Shown here piece after piece: positions 42,961 to 51,957 of a stretch of 61,705 bases of DNA. Position 1 is the stretch's first letter. Each line of letters starts with the position of its first letter. Below the pieces are notes generated by a model. The model saw nothing but the letters and a program-made list of their open reading frames with translations. It did not search any database and was not told where the DNA came from. The position numbers were made by a program, and so were the translations under genes. This stretch comes from Owenweeksia sp964619125 (lineage in GTDB: Bacteria > Bacteroidota > Bacteroidia > Flavobacteriales > Schleiferiaceae): positions 1 to 61,705 of the forward strand of contig CAZUCA010000014.1 in the NCBI GenBank assembly GCA_964619125.1, given 5' to 3'.

Positions 42961-43392
42961 ATGACTCAATCTACCAAAATAAACACCTCCCTGCTTTTAT
43001 GGCTCAGCCTTTTTGGCGCTGCAATCGCAACCCTTACCGTAGGTGGACTCACCCGGGCAGTGGAGCCCTGGCTGTGGTTAATTGGTGGTAGTATAGCGGT
43101 AGTAGCAATTCTTAAGAAATCGGGCAGCCACTATTTTGCCCATGGCCTCTTTGTAGGCCTCATCTGGGGCTTTCTGGCCGGTTTAATTCAAAGCTTGTTT
43201 TTTGAAAGCTACCTGGCAAATAATCCCGCCTATGCCAATACCCTGGAGCAAATTAATTTTATGCCTCCCCGTTATTTCTCTTTGATCAGTTCCCCAATTT
43301 TTGGGATATTTACGGGTATAATTATCGGTGGTGTCGCCACCCTTTTGTACCATGCCAGCAGCGCTAAAAGCAAGCGTGTAACAGCCCACTGA
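42961..43392 (+). CDS. Small polytopic membrane protein, unknown
   Basis: A 143-residue protein starting at ATG 42961; a TTG 14 codons upstream would only add a soluble tail. It has four hydrophobic helices (LLLWLSLFGAAIATLTVGGL, WLWLIGGSIAVVAIL, HGLFVGLIWGFLAGLIQSLF, PIFGIFTGIIIGGVATLLYH). I do not recognise a family. Its stop overlaps the start of ogt as TGATG. Confidence 0.72.
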   Translation: MTQSTKINTSLLLWLSLFGAAIATLTVGGLTRAVEPWLWLIGGSIAVVAILKKSGSHYFAHGLFVGLIWGFLAGLIQSLFFESYLANNPAYANTLEQINFMPPRYFSLISSPIFGIFTGIIIGGVATLLYHASSAKSKRVTAH

Positions 43393-43925
43393 TGTTTGCC
43401 ACCCGCATTATTAAAATTCAGTATTACCGTAGCCCCTTTGGCGAGTTGATCCTGGGAAGCTATGACGGCAAACTATGCCTGTGTGATTGGCGCTACCGCA
43501 AAATGAGAGAGCAGATAGACGCCCGCCTGCAGCGTGAACTCGAAGCTGAATACCAGGTGGAACCCTCAGAAGTGGCAGACAAAGCGATCAGCCAGTTGCA
43601 GGAGTATTTCAGGGGAGAACGCCAAAGCTTTGATCTGCCCCTGCTGCTTGCCGGTAGCCAGTTTCAGCAAAAAGTATGGCGACAGCTTCAACAAATTGAC
43701 TACAGCAAGAGCTGCAGCTATTTAAAACTGGCCCAGGAACTCGGTGACCCCAATACCATCCGGGCGGTGGCAGCTGCTAATGGCGCCAATGCCATTGCCA
43801 TTATTATTCCCTGTCATCGCATTGTAGGTGCCGATGGCGATCTGGTGGGCTATGCCGGGGGGCTTACTGCCAAAAAAAGACTACTGGAACTGGAAGGTAG
43901 CCTCAAGCAACTGGAGCTATTTTAA
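43392..43925 (+). CDS. ogt: Methylated-DNA--[protein]-cysteine S-methyltransferase
   Basis: Suicide repair enzyme that takes the alkyl group from O6-alkylguanine. The 177-residue protein has a short N-terminal domain and the DNA-binding winged helix with RAVAAANGANAIAIIIPCHR followed by IVGADGDLVGYAGG. The acceptor Cys is in PCHR. Length is normal for a stand-alone Ogt. It is translationally coupled (TGATG) to the membrane protein before it. Confidence 0.96.
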   Translation: MFATRIIKIQYYRSPFGELILGSYDGKLCLCDWRYRKMREQIDARLQRELEAEYQVEPSEVADKAISQLQEYFRGERQSFDLPLLLAGSQFQQKVWRQLQQIDYSKSCSYLKLAQELGDPNTIRAVAAANGANAIAIIIPCHRIVGADGDLVGYAGGLTAKKRLLELEGSLKQLELF

Positions 43926-43943
43926 GCGCCGCTATAATTAGCG

Positions 43944-45677
43944 TTAGTCCTGCAATGTTTCTTCGGGCAGCTCCTCAATCCTGATGTACATAAAGCCATC
44001 TAAAGAATCATTAAAAAGCGGATCCACATTAAAACACACAATGTGGGCATTTTGCCTGAGGTATTTTTTTATCAATACCGGTATGCGAGCACCACTGGGT
44101 TCGGCATCTTCAATCAGGCGGTCAAATTTATTGAGATCTCCGGGCGTACTGCTGGCCACCATTTCCTGATAAGTAGCTTCAAGACGAGGCTTAAACGGTT
44201 TACGGGGACTGATAAGGGCCGCCACCGCTGCATTGCCATAATTTTTGAGCAAGTACTCCGTCATCAGCGATTTGCTGAATTTTGAAAAACTATTGCTAAT
44301 ACTGGCACAGCCGGTGATATACTCCAGCTGGGGATTGCGCTTCACCACCTGGGCAATGCCTTTCCAAAGAAGAAAAAGCGGCAGGGGTTTTTGCTGCTGT
44401 TCCCTAACTATAAAAGCCCGGCCCATCTCCAGGGACTTCTGAAACATCCCGTAGAGTTTTTCATCTACTTTAAAAAGGGTGTTCACGTAGAAACCTTTAA
44501 TGCCAAAACGCTCAAAAATTTCGTTCCCTAATCCCAGGCGATAGGCACCGGCGATCGTTTCACTTTCGCTATCCCATAAGATTAGATGCTGGTAGTGATA
44601 GTCATAAGTATCCAGATCAAGGGGCAGGTTGGTTCCTTCCCCCACGGCCCGAAAGGTAATCTCTCTTAAGCGCCCTATTTCGCTAAGGAGATTCTTAATG
44701 CCTGCCGAGGGCGCAATAAAGAGCTGATAGTTTTTTTGCTGAAATAGAAAGCCACCCGAGTTTTGCAAAGCCTCAATCTCTGTTTTCAGCAGCTTAGGAT
44801 CAACTGCCGGAATAATTGCTTGCGGCTGCTCTGGCCGGCTGCGGGGAAAAACCGAACGCTCCGGTGACAGCGCCTGCCGCAAAAGGTAGGTGCGTTGCCT
44901 TAAAAAGGCGCTGAAGTGATTGATATCGGGGTAGCCTTGCTGCTCTTTCGGATAAATAGGCCGGCCAATGCGAATGCGGATACTTTTATCTCTTTGCTTA
45001 CGCAGCTCCGACGGCAGTTTGGCGGTGCGTAAATTGGGATGCAGAGCCGCCAGCAAATAGAAAAAAGCAGAATTGCGAGCCTTGAAATAAATGGGAATTA
45101 CCGGCACCTGCATCTTCTGGATCATACGAATGGCCCCTTCTTCCCAGGGTTTATCCACTACCTTACGCTCATCAAACTTATAGGTACTCACCTCACCAGC
45201 CGGGAAAATGCCCAGAGGGTGCCCGGCTTTAATATGCGCAATAGAGTCCTTTAAGCCCGGGAAACTGGATTTGATCTCTTTATTGTCAAAGGGGTTTACC
45301 GGCATGAAATAATCTTTCAGAGGCTCCACCTTTTGCAGGAGAAAGTTGGCCATAACCTTAAAATCAGGCCTCAACTGGCTGATGAGCTTAATGAGGATAA
45401 TGCCATCAATCCCGCCCAGGGGATGATTGGACACGGTGATAAAAGGCCCTTCCTTAGGTATGCGTTTCAGTTCTTCATGGTAGTAATCAAACTCCACCCT
45501 GAATTCTTCGAGTACGGCATCTATAAAATCGAGACCCTGCAATTCGTTGTAGCGATCGTACACCTCATTGATATCGCTGATGCCAAGGATATCCATAATG
45601 GGGCGTGCCAGAGCGGAGAGCCCCAGCTTATCGAGCTTTACCACTTTGGCGATATCTTCTTTACCTACTAATCCCAC
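43944..45677 (-). CDS. OlsF-like bifunctional acyltransferase (amino-acid lipid synthesis)
   Basis: A 577-residue fusion. Residues about 60-260 are a lysophospholipid-acyltransferase domain with ITVSNHPLGGIDGI, in which the catalytic His (85) and Asp (91) are separated by five residues, not the usual four. GIFPAGEVS gives the second acyltransferase motif. Residues about 310-520 are a GNAT-like N-acyltransferase half (LREITFRAVGEGTNL, HLILWDSESETIAGAYRLG). This order matches OlsF, which makes ornithine lipids by acylating the alpha-amino and then the 3-hydroxyl group; glycine or serine lipids are alternatives. The start is GTG at 45677, because an in-frame stop lies two codons further upstream. 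Confidence 0.85.
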   Translation of the reverse strand: MGLVGKEDIAKVVKLDKLGLSALARPIMDILGISDINEVYDRYNELQGLDFIDAVLEEFRVEFDYYHEELKRIPKEGPFITVSNHPLGGIDGIILIKLISQLRPDFKVMANFLLQKVEPLKDYFMPVNPFDNKEIKSSFPGLKDSIAHIKAGHPLGIFPAGEVSTYKFDERKVVDKPWEEGAIRMIQKMQVPVIPIYFKARNSAFFYLLAALHPNLRTAKLPSELRKQRDKSIRIRIGRPIYPKEQQGYPDINHFSAFLRQRTYLLRQALSPERSVFPRSRPEQPQAIIPAVDPKLLKTEIEALQNSGGFLFQQKNYQLFIAPSAGIKNLLSEIGRLREITFRAVGEGTNLPLDLDTYDYHYQHLILWDSESETIAGAYRLGLGNEIFERFGIKGFYVNTLFKVDEKLYGMFQKSLEMGRAFIVREQQQKPLPLFLLWKGIAQVVKRNPQLEYITGCASISNSFSKFSKSLMTEYLLKNYGNAAVAALISPRKPFKPRLEATYQEMVASSTPGDLNKFDRLIEDAEPSGARIPVLIKKYLRQNAHIVCFNVDPLFNDSLDGFMYIRIEELPEETLQD

Positions 45678-45721
45678 CTTGTTTTATTGACTTTCGGTAA
45701 ATCTAAAGAAATATCAAGTTT

Positions 45722-46972
45722 TTAATGGGTCACCACCTGGTAGGTATGGCGGCTGATCTGCTCCAAAAGTATCTCGCCGGTATTCTTAACCCGCTCTTTT
45801 GCAGACTCATCATAGTGACGCACGCTGTACAAGGTTACCTTTTCGTTAAAGGTGGTATCAAAATCCTTATGCAGTTCTTCAATCAGCTTTGGGGTGGTAA
45901 TAGGATCGAAATTGATGCAGAAAGACGAGGAAACCGCGGTGTTTTGCGACATATTTACCCGTACCCCGTATTGGTGGAAAATCTTATAAATCTTACTGAG
46001 GTGATCCTCTACAATAAAGGCGAGGTCGCGGGTGGCAATGGTGATCAGCACCTGCTCCCCTTTACAGATGAAACAGGGCAACTTTGGGTTGAGATCGGAG
46101 CCTTCGCGGATAATAGTGCCAGGCTGACTAGGGTTGAGAAAAGACTTTACTCCCAGGGGAATTTTCTTTTCCTGCAGGGGCTGGATGGTTTTGGGATGAA
46201 TAACCGAAGCGCCGTAGTAGGCCAGCTCAATGGCCTCCCGGTAGCTGATTTCATGTAGTAGTTCGGTATTGGAAAACACCTTCGGGTCACCATTGAGCAC
46301 GCCCGGCACGTCCTTCCAGATCACCACTTCCTCGGCGTCGAGCACATAACCCAACACCGAAGCGGTATAGTCAGAACCCTCTCGCCCCAGGGTAGTGGGC
46401 CGCAGGTCATCGTCAGAACCGATAAAACCCTGGATTACATAGCGGTTGCCAGGTGTAATGGTTTCCTTTACCATGCGGGCGGTAAACTTCCAGTCCACCC
46501 GGGCGGAGCGGTAATTCTGGTCGGTGCGGATAAGGCGGCGGGCATCGAGCCACTTATTCTGGTAATCACTGCTATTGAGATAGCTGCTCACAATTTTAGT
46601 GGAAATCAGCTCACCAAAGGATACAATCCGGTCGTAAACCTGGTTGTAATGACCTTCCGGCTTACCTCCCAATATGATTTCGAGTTGCATAAAAAGGGTT
46701 TCCACATCGGAGTGTACCCGGTGTTCATCGGGGGCAAACAGAGCATTGATAATGTTGAAGTGATAGTCCTTGAGTTCTTTGATAATCTCGCTGCCACCTT
46801 CCTTGCGATCGTAAAACAGCTGCACCAGCTTTTCCAGGGCATTAGTGGTTTTGCCCATGGCTGAAACCACCACCAATATTTCCTCCCCGGGATAGTGGCT
46901 CAATACATTGGCCACATTGCGTACACTATCGGCATCCTTAATGGAGGCCCCTCCAAACTTAAAAACTTTCAT
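45722..46972 (-). CDS. Aspartate kinase (monofunctional, ACT domain)
   Basis: Phosphorylates aspartate, the first step to lysine, threonine and methionine. The 416-residue protein has the kinase N-terminus VFKFGGASIKDADSVRNVAN and LVVVSAMGKTTNALEK. GREGSDYTASVLGYVLDAEE and VWKDVPGVLNGDP follow, with the active-site residues, and the C-terminal ACT regulatory region lies after about residue 300 (DLAFIVEDHLSKIYKIFHQY). The sequence lacks a fused homoserine dehydrogenase. Feedback control by lysine or threonine is usual for the family. It is 44 bases upstream of the OlsF-like gene and may be co-transcribed. Confidence 0.95.
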   Translation of the reverse strand: MKVFKFGGASIKDADSVRNVANVLSHYPGEEILVVVSAMGKTTNALEKLVQLFYDRKEGGSEIIKELKDYHFNIINALFAPDEHRVHSDVETLFMQLEIILGGKPEGHYNQVYDRIVSFGELISTKIVSSYLNSSDYQNKWLDARRLIRTDQNYRSARVDWKFTARMVKETITPGNRYVIQGFIGSDDDLRPTTLGREGSDYTASVLGYVLDAEEVVIWKDVPGVLNGDPKVFSNTELLHEISYREAIELAYYGASVIHPKTIQPLQEKKIPLGVKSFLNPSQPGTIIREGSDLNPKLPCFICKGEQVLITIATRDLAFIVEDHLSKIYKIFHQYGVRVNMSQNTAVSSSFCINFDPITTPKLIEELHKDFDTTFNEKVTLYSVRHYDESAKERVKNTGEILLEQISRHTYQVVTH

Positions 46973-47081
46973 TGCCTGCTGCTATTGAGCTGCGAAAATA
47001 AGCAGTCCGCAAAAAACATAGCACAAGTTACCTTCAAGAAGCTAAGGTAGCAGGATCCTGATCGCTACTCAGACCGCGTAA

Positions 47082-48134
47082 CTATTGTTTGGTAATAAGC
47101 TTTTGTTGCCAGCCACAGTCAGGACTGAAGAATCTTAAAACATAGCTACCAGCAGCCAGCTCCTCTAAATTTAAAGTACTTTCAGAGCCCAATATACCTT
47201 TGGCCTGCTCCAGTCCGGCAAGATTTAATACCTGAAACTGGAACTCTTCACTCTCTGCGCTTACCCTAAATTTTCCGTTGGATGGATTCGGGTAAATCGA
47301 GACCAGACATTTATCACGCCGCGATGGTGCTTCCGCTAGTCCAATAGTTTTCTGAAAAAACTCAAGGCGATTGATGAATGTCATGCCAGCAGGTAACTTG
47401 TAATAAACATCCACCCCACTTACCTCACCGGCGCCATTATGCATAAAAATAAATTTACTATTCTTTACGCGAGTGCCGGAGCCATCGATAGCAAAAAACT
47501 CAACACTATCATTTCTGGTTCCGGTATAACTATAAACATCAACTATTACTGCCGAGCTTTGATTCGGTGTCATGTACTGTCGCACACTATCCAGGAAAGA
47601 GCCCGAATGATAATACTCCACAATGGAAACCGTGTCAAATGCATGGGTTGCAGGAGCGTGATACATGCGATCTAAAACTGCACCCTGATAAGCTGCGAAA
47701 ATTCTAGACTCAGCTTCGAAAGCAGCGCCATTTCGCATATAAGGAATCCAAAGTGAATCCCGGCCCTGCAGATCATAATATGTTTCGGTAATATCAACGG
47801 TATCGCCATAGGAAGATGACATCCTGCTAATAGCGTAAATAGTGTGTAATGAAGAGGTGGTGCTGCCAATAAATTCAAGGTAAAAATCACCCTGATAATA
47901 CTTTCTCAAATTTGTTATCGCCCCAAAAATTGGCTCCCGCTTAAATGCTGATGCATAATCCGGTGGGGTTGTGCGCAGAGAGTCGAAAGCATAGGTAACC
48001 GAATCAAATTCCATTACGCTTGGCACCTGACTCTTAAACAAAAACTGATCAAGTGGATCTAAAGCAATTTGACCAAAAATTGCCATAGGAAGAAAAAAAA
48101 CAATTAGGAACAATTTAATTTCGGAAACTCTCAT
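47082..48134 (-). CDS. T9SS type A cargo protein, unknown function
   Basis: A 350-residue exported protein. The signal peptide (IKLFLIVFFLPMAIFGQ) is followed by about 240 residues with no family I recognise. The type A sorting domain then runs from about residue 280 (CLVSIYPNPSNGKFRVSAES, ending LAAGSYVLRFF and a basic KLITKQ). It should be exported by the type IX system and attached to, or released from, the cell surface. It is transcribed alone. Confidence 0.85.
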   Translation of the reverse strand: MRVSEIKLFLIVFFLPMAIFGQIALDPLDQFLFKSQVPSVMEFDSVTYAFDSLRTTPPDYASAFKREPIFGAITNLRKYYQGDFYLEFIGSTTSSLHTIYAISRMSSSYGDTVDITETYYDLQGRDSLWIPYMRNGAAFEAESRIFAAYQGAVLDRMYHAPATHAFDTVSIVEYYHSGSFLDSVRQYMTPNQSSAVIVDVYSYTGTRNDSVEFFAIDGSGTRVKNSKFIFMHNGAGEVSGVDVYYKLPAGMTFINRLEFFQKTIGLAEAPSRRDKCLVSIYPNPSNGKFRVSAESEEFQFQVLNLAGLEQAKGILGSESTLNLEELAAGSYVLRFFSPDCGWQQKLITKQ

Positions 48135-48199
48135 AAATCAGACAGCAATGTTGAATAGATAGTATAATGACAATATTATGGATTAAATTTTACTACCAT

Positions 48200-48225
48200 A
48201 AAAAAAGCGGGACGAATCCCGCTTT
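48200..48225 (-). terminator. Intrinsic terminator of the small exported protein gene
   Basis: The 9-bp stem AAAGCGGGA (48204-48212) pairs with TCCCGCTTT (48217-48225); on the minus strand the stem is followed by T residues. It lies 55 bases past the stop at 48280. Confidence 0.8.
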
Positions 48226-48279
48226 GCTGCTTCCCGTGGGAAGTGGTTTAACACATATGATAAGTTTAAAACGAGGCGC

Positions 48280-48540
48280 CTAAAGCGACCCCACCAGTTC
48301 TTCCGGCTCCTCGGCCTGCTTCATTTCATCATAAGCCTGGCGAAGGTTTAACCGGAATTGTTCCATTTGAAATTCCTCTTCAAAAGCCCTTTGCTCCTGG
48401 GTAACTGCCTCCTCGTCTTCCGCAATTGCTTTCAGGTCATTGAGGTCAGCCTGCAGGGAGGGTGTATTGGTTCCCTGGGCAAAAGCCAGGCTACTTATCA
48501 TTAACGTACAGATGAGCAATAAATTTTTGACGGTCTTCAT
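48280..48540 (-). CDS. Small exported coiled-coil protein, unknown
   Basis: The start is at 48540, giving MKTVKNLLLICTLMISSLAF then AQ, a clear signal peptide; the longer frame to 48615 has none. The mature 64 residues are acidic and helical (LQADLNDLKAIAEDEEAVTQ, EEEFQMEQFRLNLRQAYDEM). No family recognised. It has its own terminator. Confidence 0.75.
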   Translation of the reverse strand: MKTVKNLLLICTLMISSLAFAQGTNTPSLQADLNDLKAIAEDEEAVTQEQRAFEEEFQMEQFRLNLRQAYDEMKQAEEPEELVGSL

Positions 48541-48672
48541 GGTTTTTCGATTTTTATGTATGGTAATTATCAACTTGCTACTAGCCAGTTCCTTAGGAAA
48601 TTGATGCCAGTACATGATTTTTCCATAAAACCCTGTATCTCAGAACTATAACCAAGATGCGGAGATTCCTAA

Positions 48673-48713
48673 ACTGTTCATTTTCACAACAGTATTGTCC
48701 GATAATGAACAGT
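48673..48713. repeat. Perfect 10-bp inverted repeat in front of a T9SS cargo gene
   Basis: ACTGTTCATT (48673-48682) and AATGAACAGT (48704-48713) are exact inverted copies, spacer of 21 bases. Inside the spacer a second small inverted repeat ACAA...TTGT is nested. The element lies 29 bases upstream of the -33 box of the promoter at 48742-48773. Confidence 0.6.
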
Positions 48714-48741
48714 GTCCTCCAAATCTAATTGCCTTACACCA

Positions 48742-48773
48742 TTGAATGGCAAATTTTAATATGCTTATGTTTG
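48742..48773 (+). promoter_or_regulatory. Promoter of the T9SS cargo gene at 48790
   Basis: TTG at 48742-48744, a 21-base spacer and TATGTTTG (48766-48773) match the Bacteroidota -33/-7 consensus. The predicted start is about ten bases before the ATG. Confidence 0.6.
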
Positions 48774-48789
48774 AACTAAACCTAACCTC

Positions 48790-49635
48790 ATGAAAACCCT
48801 GATTTCCCTTAGCCTTTCCCTCTTATTTTGTGGCCTGATGAGCGGTCAGAACCTGATGACCGTAGCCGATGTATTTGATTACGATATTCAGGACGAATTT
48901 CACTATCGCTCCTATATTCCCAACCAAACTCCCAATGGCCGCCGCATTACCGTACTCGATAAGTTTTATGCTAGCGGCGGCGACACGGTTTTTTATCAAA
49001 TGCTGATACAAGCTTACAGCTCGTCATTAACAGGCGGATCACCACCCCAGCTCAATTATACTTTTACCACTGACACCATCGATATCTACTACAGCAACCT
49101 TGATTCAACTCTCTACCACTATGACCCGGGCTTTGCCCATGATACCATTACTTCTACTGATACCTGTAGCAACCTGCTTAATGGCTATAATTATTGCATT
49201 GGAAGCTTTGAACCAATTTGCTACCGCAAAAAATATGGTGCCGGACTGGGAGTGACTGAAAGTTATCACTCTGATCTGGGTAGCTCTACCGGCCAGTCGG
49301 TAATGGAAGATATCCGCCTGATTTACTATCGGAAGGGTAGCCTTAGCTGCGGCACGCCAGACACTCTCGGCCTTGCCAGCCCTCAGTACCGTCCCTTTGA
49401 GAGTATCACAATATACCCCAACCCAATCCAATCATACCTCCATATCGAATTAAAGCATGGTTCTGAGCTAAACCGCCGACTCGCTATTTTCGATATGCAA
49501 GGGCAGCTTTTGTTTGAGAAAAGCTCCGTTGGCTCTCCAGCCAAAATAGATCTGTCTTCCTTGCCTCCCGGCAACTATTTACTGCAGCTCAAAGGAGAGG
49601 GGCAGTTTTGGCGGCAGCCGTTTGTAAAAAAGTAG
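48790..49635 (+). CDS. T9SS type A cargo protein, unknown function
   Basis: A 281-residue exported protein. The signal peptide (MKTLISLSLSLLFCGLMSGQ) is followed by a beta-rich body with LMTVADVFDYDIQDEFHYRS near its start and several cysteines, then a type A sorting domain from about residue 213 (ITIYPNPIQSYLHIELK, ending LPPGNYLLQLKG). I know no function. Its promoter and a nested inverted repeat are listed separately. It has no visible sequence relation to the cargo protein at 47082 apart from the sorting domain. Confidence 0.85.
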   Translation: MKTLISLSLSLLFCGLMSGQNLMTVADVFDYDIQDEFHYRSYIPNQTPNGRRITVLDKFYASGGDTVFYQMLIQAYSSSLTGGSPPQLNYTFTTDTIDIYYSNLDSTLYHYDPGFAHDTITSTDTCSNLLNGYNYCIGSFEPICYRKKYGAGLGVTESYHSDLGSSTGQSVMEDIRLIYYRKGSLSCGTPDTLGLASPQYRPFESITIYPNPIQSYLHIELKHGSELNRRLAIFDMQGQLLFEKSSVGSPAKIDLSSLPPGNYLLQLKGEGQFWRQPFVKK

Positions 49636-49688
49636 TTTTGTCCTTATTTCCGGGCAAGGCTAGTCCTCACAATGGATATACCTTAATC

Positions 49689-49721
49689 TTGGCCATAAAC
49701 CATTCGCTTCCCTTACTTTTG
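49689..49721 (+). promoter_or_regulatory. Probable promoter of tgt
   Basis: TACTTTTG (49714-49721) fully matches TAnnTTTG, 19 bases before the tgt ATG. A TTG is found at 49689-49691 with a 22-base spacer, slightly long. Confidence 0.5.
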
Positions 49722-49740
49722 CGGGCTGAAAGACGGCAAT

Positions 49741-50871
49741 ATGAATTTTGAGCTGAAAGGCACCGACGCGAAGAGCAAGGCCCGGGCGGGGGTTTTGACC
49801 ACCCCACATGGCCAGATTGAAACTCCCATTTTTATGCCAGTAGGCACCGTGGCTTCGGTGAAGGCCGTACATCAGCGTGAACTGCGTGAAGATGTGAAAG
49901 CCCAGATTATTCTTGGCAATACTTATCACCTCTACCTGCGGCCCGGCACCTCGATTCTTAACCAGGCCGGGGGACTGCACAAGTTTATGGGTTGGGATGG
50001 TCCCATCCTTACCGACAGTGGCGGCTACCAGGTGTACAGTTTGGCTGCCAACCGCAAGATCACCGAGGAAGGGGTTAAGTTTCAATCGCATATCGATGGT
50101 TCACGGCACTTTTTCAGCCCAGAATTCAGCATGGAAATTCAGCGCAACATCGGCGCCGATATCATTATGGCTTTTGACGAATGCCCACCCTATCCCAGCA
50201 CTTACGACTATGCCAAAAACAGCATGCATATGACCCATCGCTGGCTGCAGCGCTGTGTGGACTGGCTTGCTGAAAACCCACCGCTTTACGGCCACGAGCA
50301 AAGCCTCTTCCCTATAGTGCAAGGTTCCACTTACGATGACCTGCGCAAGGAATCGGCCGAAACTATCGCCTCTCACGACTGCGCCGGCTATGCCATTGGT
50401 GGTCTTTCGGTAGGTGAACCGGCCGACGAGATGTATCATACCAGTGAGCTGGTGTGCGATATTTTACCCAGGGAAAAACCGCGCTACCTGATGGGAGTAG
50501 GTACCCCGGCCAATATCCTGGAAAACATCAGCCTGGGGGTGGATATGTTTGACTGTGTGATGCCCACCCGCAATGGCCGTAACGGCATGATTTTTACCAG
50601 TGAAGGTATTCTCAACATCAAAAACAAAAAGTGGGAAAATGATTTCTCACCTCTCGACCCCAACGGCAGCTGCTTTGTGGATGAAGATTACAGCAAAGCC
50701 TATCTGCGCCACCTCTTTGCCGCCAATGAATACCTTGGCAGACAAATTGCTTCACTGCACAACCTGCGTTTTTATCTTTGGCTGGTGGCCCAGGCCCGCG
50801 AAAAAATCCTCGATGGAAATTTTGCCAGCTGGAAAAACGAAATGATACCCAAACTTGAAAACAGGCTTTAA
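49741..50871 (+). CDS. tgt: tRNA-guanine transglycosylase, with altered zinc site
   Basis: Exchanges guanine-34 for preQ1 in queuosine tRNAs. The 376-residue TIM-barrel enzyme shows LGNTYHLYLRPG, LTDSGGYQVYS (catalytic Asp), FDECPPYPS, GYAIGGLSVGEP and FDCVMPTRNGRNG (nucleophilic Asp). The usual zinc cluster C-x-C-x2-C is changed: the region reads NGSCFVDEDYSKAYLRHL, keeping only the middle Cys. The first position is Gly and the third Asp; the His ligand (ASLHNLRFY) is kept. Relaxed zinc sites may be common in this phylum, but that needs an alignment. lptG-type gene follows after three bases. Confidence 0.95.
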   Translation: MNFELKGTDAKSKARAGVLTTPHGQIETPIFMPVGTVASVKAVHQRELREDVKAQIILGNTYHLYLRPGTSILNQAGGLHKFMGWDGPILTDSGGYQVYSLAANRKITEEGVKFQSHIDGSRHFFSPEFSMEIQRNIGADIIMAFDECPPYPSTYDYAKNSMHMTHRWLQRCVDWLAENPPLYGHEQSLFPIVQGSTYDDLRKESAETIASHDCAGYAIGGLSVGEPADEMYHTSELVCDILPREKPRYLMGVGTPANILENISLGVDMFDCVMPTRNGRNGMIFTSEGILNIKNKKWENDFSPLDPNGSCFVDEDYSKAYLRHLFAANEYLGRQIASLHNLRFYLWLVAQAREKILDGNFASWKNEMIPKLENRL

Positions 50872-50874
50872 GCA

Positions 50875-51957
50875 TTGCTGCGCATAATTGATCGCTATAT
50901 CATCAGGAAGTTTCTCGGAACTTTCTTCCTCACCATTTCGCTGATTCTGGCGATTGCGATTGTATTCGACATCTCTGAAAAAATTGAGGATTTCGTTACC
51001 GAAGGGGCTACCGCCCGTGAAATTATCTTCGACTACTATCTCAATTTCATAGTTTACTACGGCAACCTCTTTAGTTCGATGATCGTGTTTATCGCGACCA
51101 TCTTCTTCACTTCCCGCATGACGGCCAACACCGAAATTGTGGCGATCCTTACCGGTGGGGTGAGCTTTCGCCGCCTGATGTGGCCCTATTTTGTGGCCAG
51201 TACCATCATCGGGGGGATGAGCTTTATTTTGGGTAATTACGTGATTCCCAAAACCAATGTGGATCGTATTCACTTTCAGAAAACCTATATCGACAAAAAC
51301 GAAAAAGATCGTTTTAAGGATATCCATCGCCAGGTAAAACCGGGGCACATCGTCTACTTTGGTACTTACCGCAGCGAGCAAAAAAGCGGCTACCAGTTTA
51401 CCTATGAAGTGTTTGAAAACAACCGCCTCACCAGTAAGCTCACTTCAGACTTTGTAAGACTGGACACCAATACCAACCGCTGGACCCTCACCCGCTATCA
51501 CATCCGCGAAATTGACAGTGTCGGTAACGAAAGCCTGCGTTCTGGTCGTGAAACCGATACCGTTTTTGATTTTGATGCCAGTGACATTGCTCCCCGTCTT
51601 TACACGGTGGAAATGATGAATACGCCCGAACTGACGGAGTTTATTGAGGCGGAGCGCATCAGGGGATCGGAGAATATCAGCTTCTATGAAATTGAGAAGT
51701 ACAAGCGCCTGAGCTGGCCGGTGGCCACTTACGTGCTGGTTTTGATAGGAGTAAGTATATCCAGCAAAAAAACCCGGGGAGGTATCGGACTAAATATTGC
51801 CATTGGTTTGGTGGTATGTGTCTCCTACATCTTTTTTATGCAGATCAGCACCACCTTTGCCACTATCGGCAATTTCCCGCCCCTGCTGGCCGTATGGATA
51901 CCAAATATCATATTTTCGGTAATCGCACTTTACCTTTACTTCATTGCGCCCAAGTAA
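50875..51957 (+). CDS. LptF/LptG family permease
   Basis: Inner-membrane part of the lipopolysaccharide export ABC transporter. The 360-residue protein begins LRIIDRYIIRKFLGTFFLTI, the classic LptF/G N-terminus with its coupling helix. It has three N-terminal transmembrane helices, a periplasmic jelly-roll region (about residues 130-265) and three C-terminal helices ending in a Lys. The start is TTG at 50875, three bases after the tgt stop. Whether it is LptF or LptG cannot be decided; the ATPase LptB is elsewhere. Confidence 0.9.
   Translation: MLRIIDRYIIRKFLGTFFLTISLILAIAIVFDISEKIEDFVTEGATAREIIFDYYLNFIVYYGNLFSSMIVFIATIFFTSRMTANTEIVAILTGGVSFRRLMWPYFVASTIIGGMSFILGNYVIPKTNVDRIHFQKTYIDKNEKDRFKDIHRQVKPGHIVYFGTYRSEQKSGYQFTYEVFENNRLTSKLTSDFVRLDTNTNRWTLTRYHIREIDSVGNESLRSGRETDTVFDFDASDIAPRLYTVEMMNTPELTEFIEAERIRGSENISFYEIEKYKRLSWPVATYVLVLIGVSISSKKTRGGIGLNIAIGLVVCVSYIFFMQISTTFATIGNFPPLLAVWIPNIIFSVIALYLYFIAPK

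Noticed and set aside
47082..49635. The two unknown T9SS cargo genes as a recent duplication
   Set aside because: They share only the sorting domain; body sequences, lengths and orientation differ.
50752..51381. 209-residue open frame on the minus strand
   Set aside because: It spans the tgt-lptG junction in antisense, with no domain and no promoter seen.
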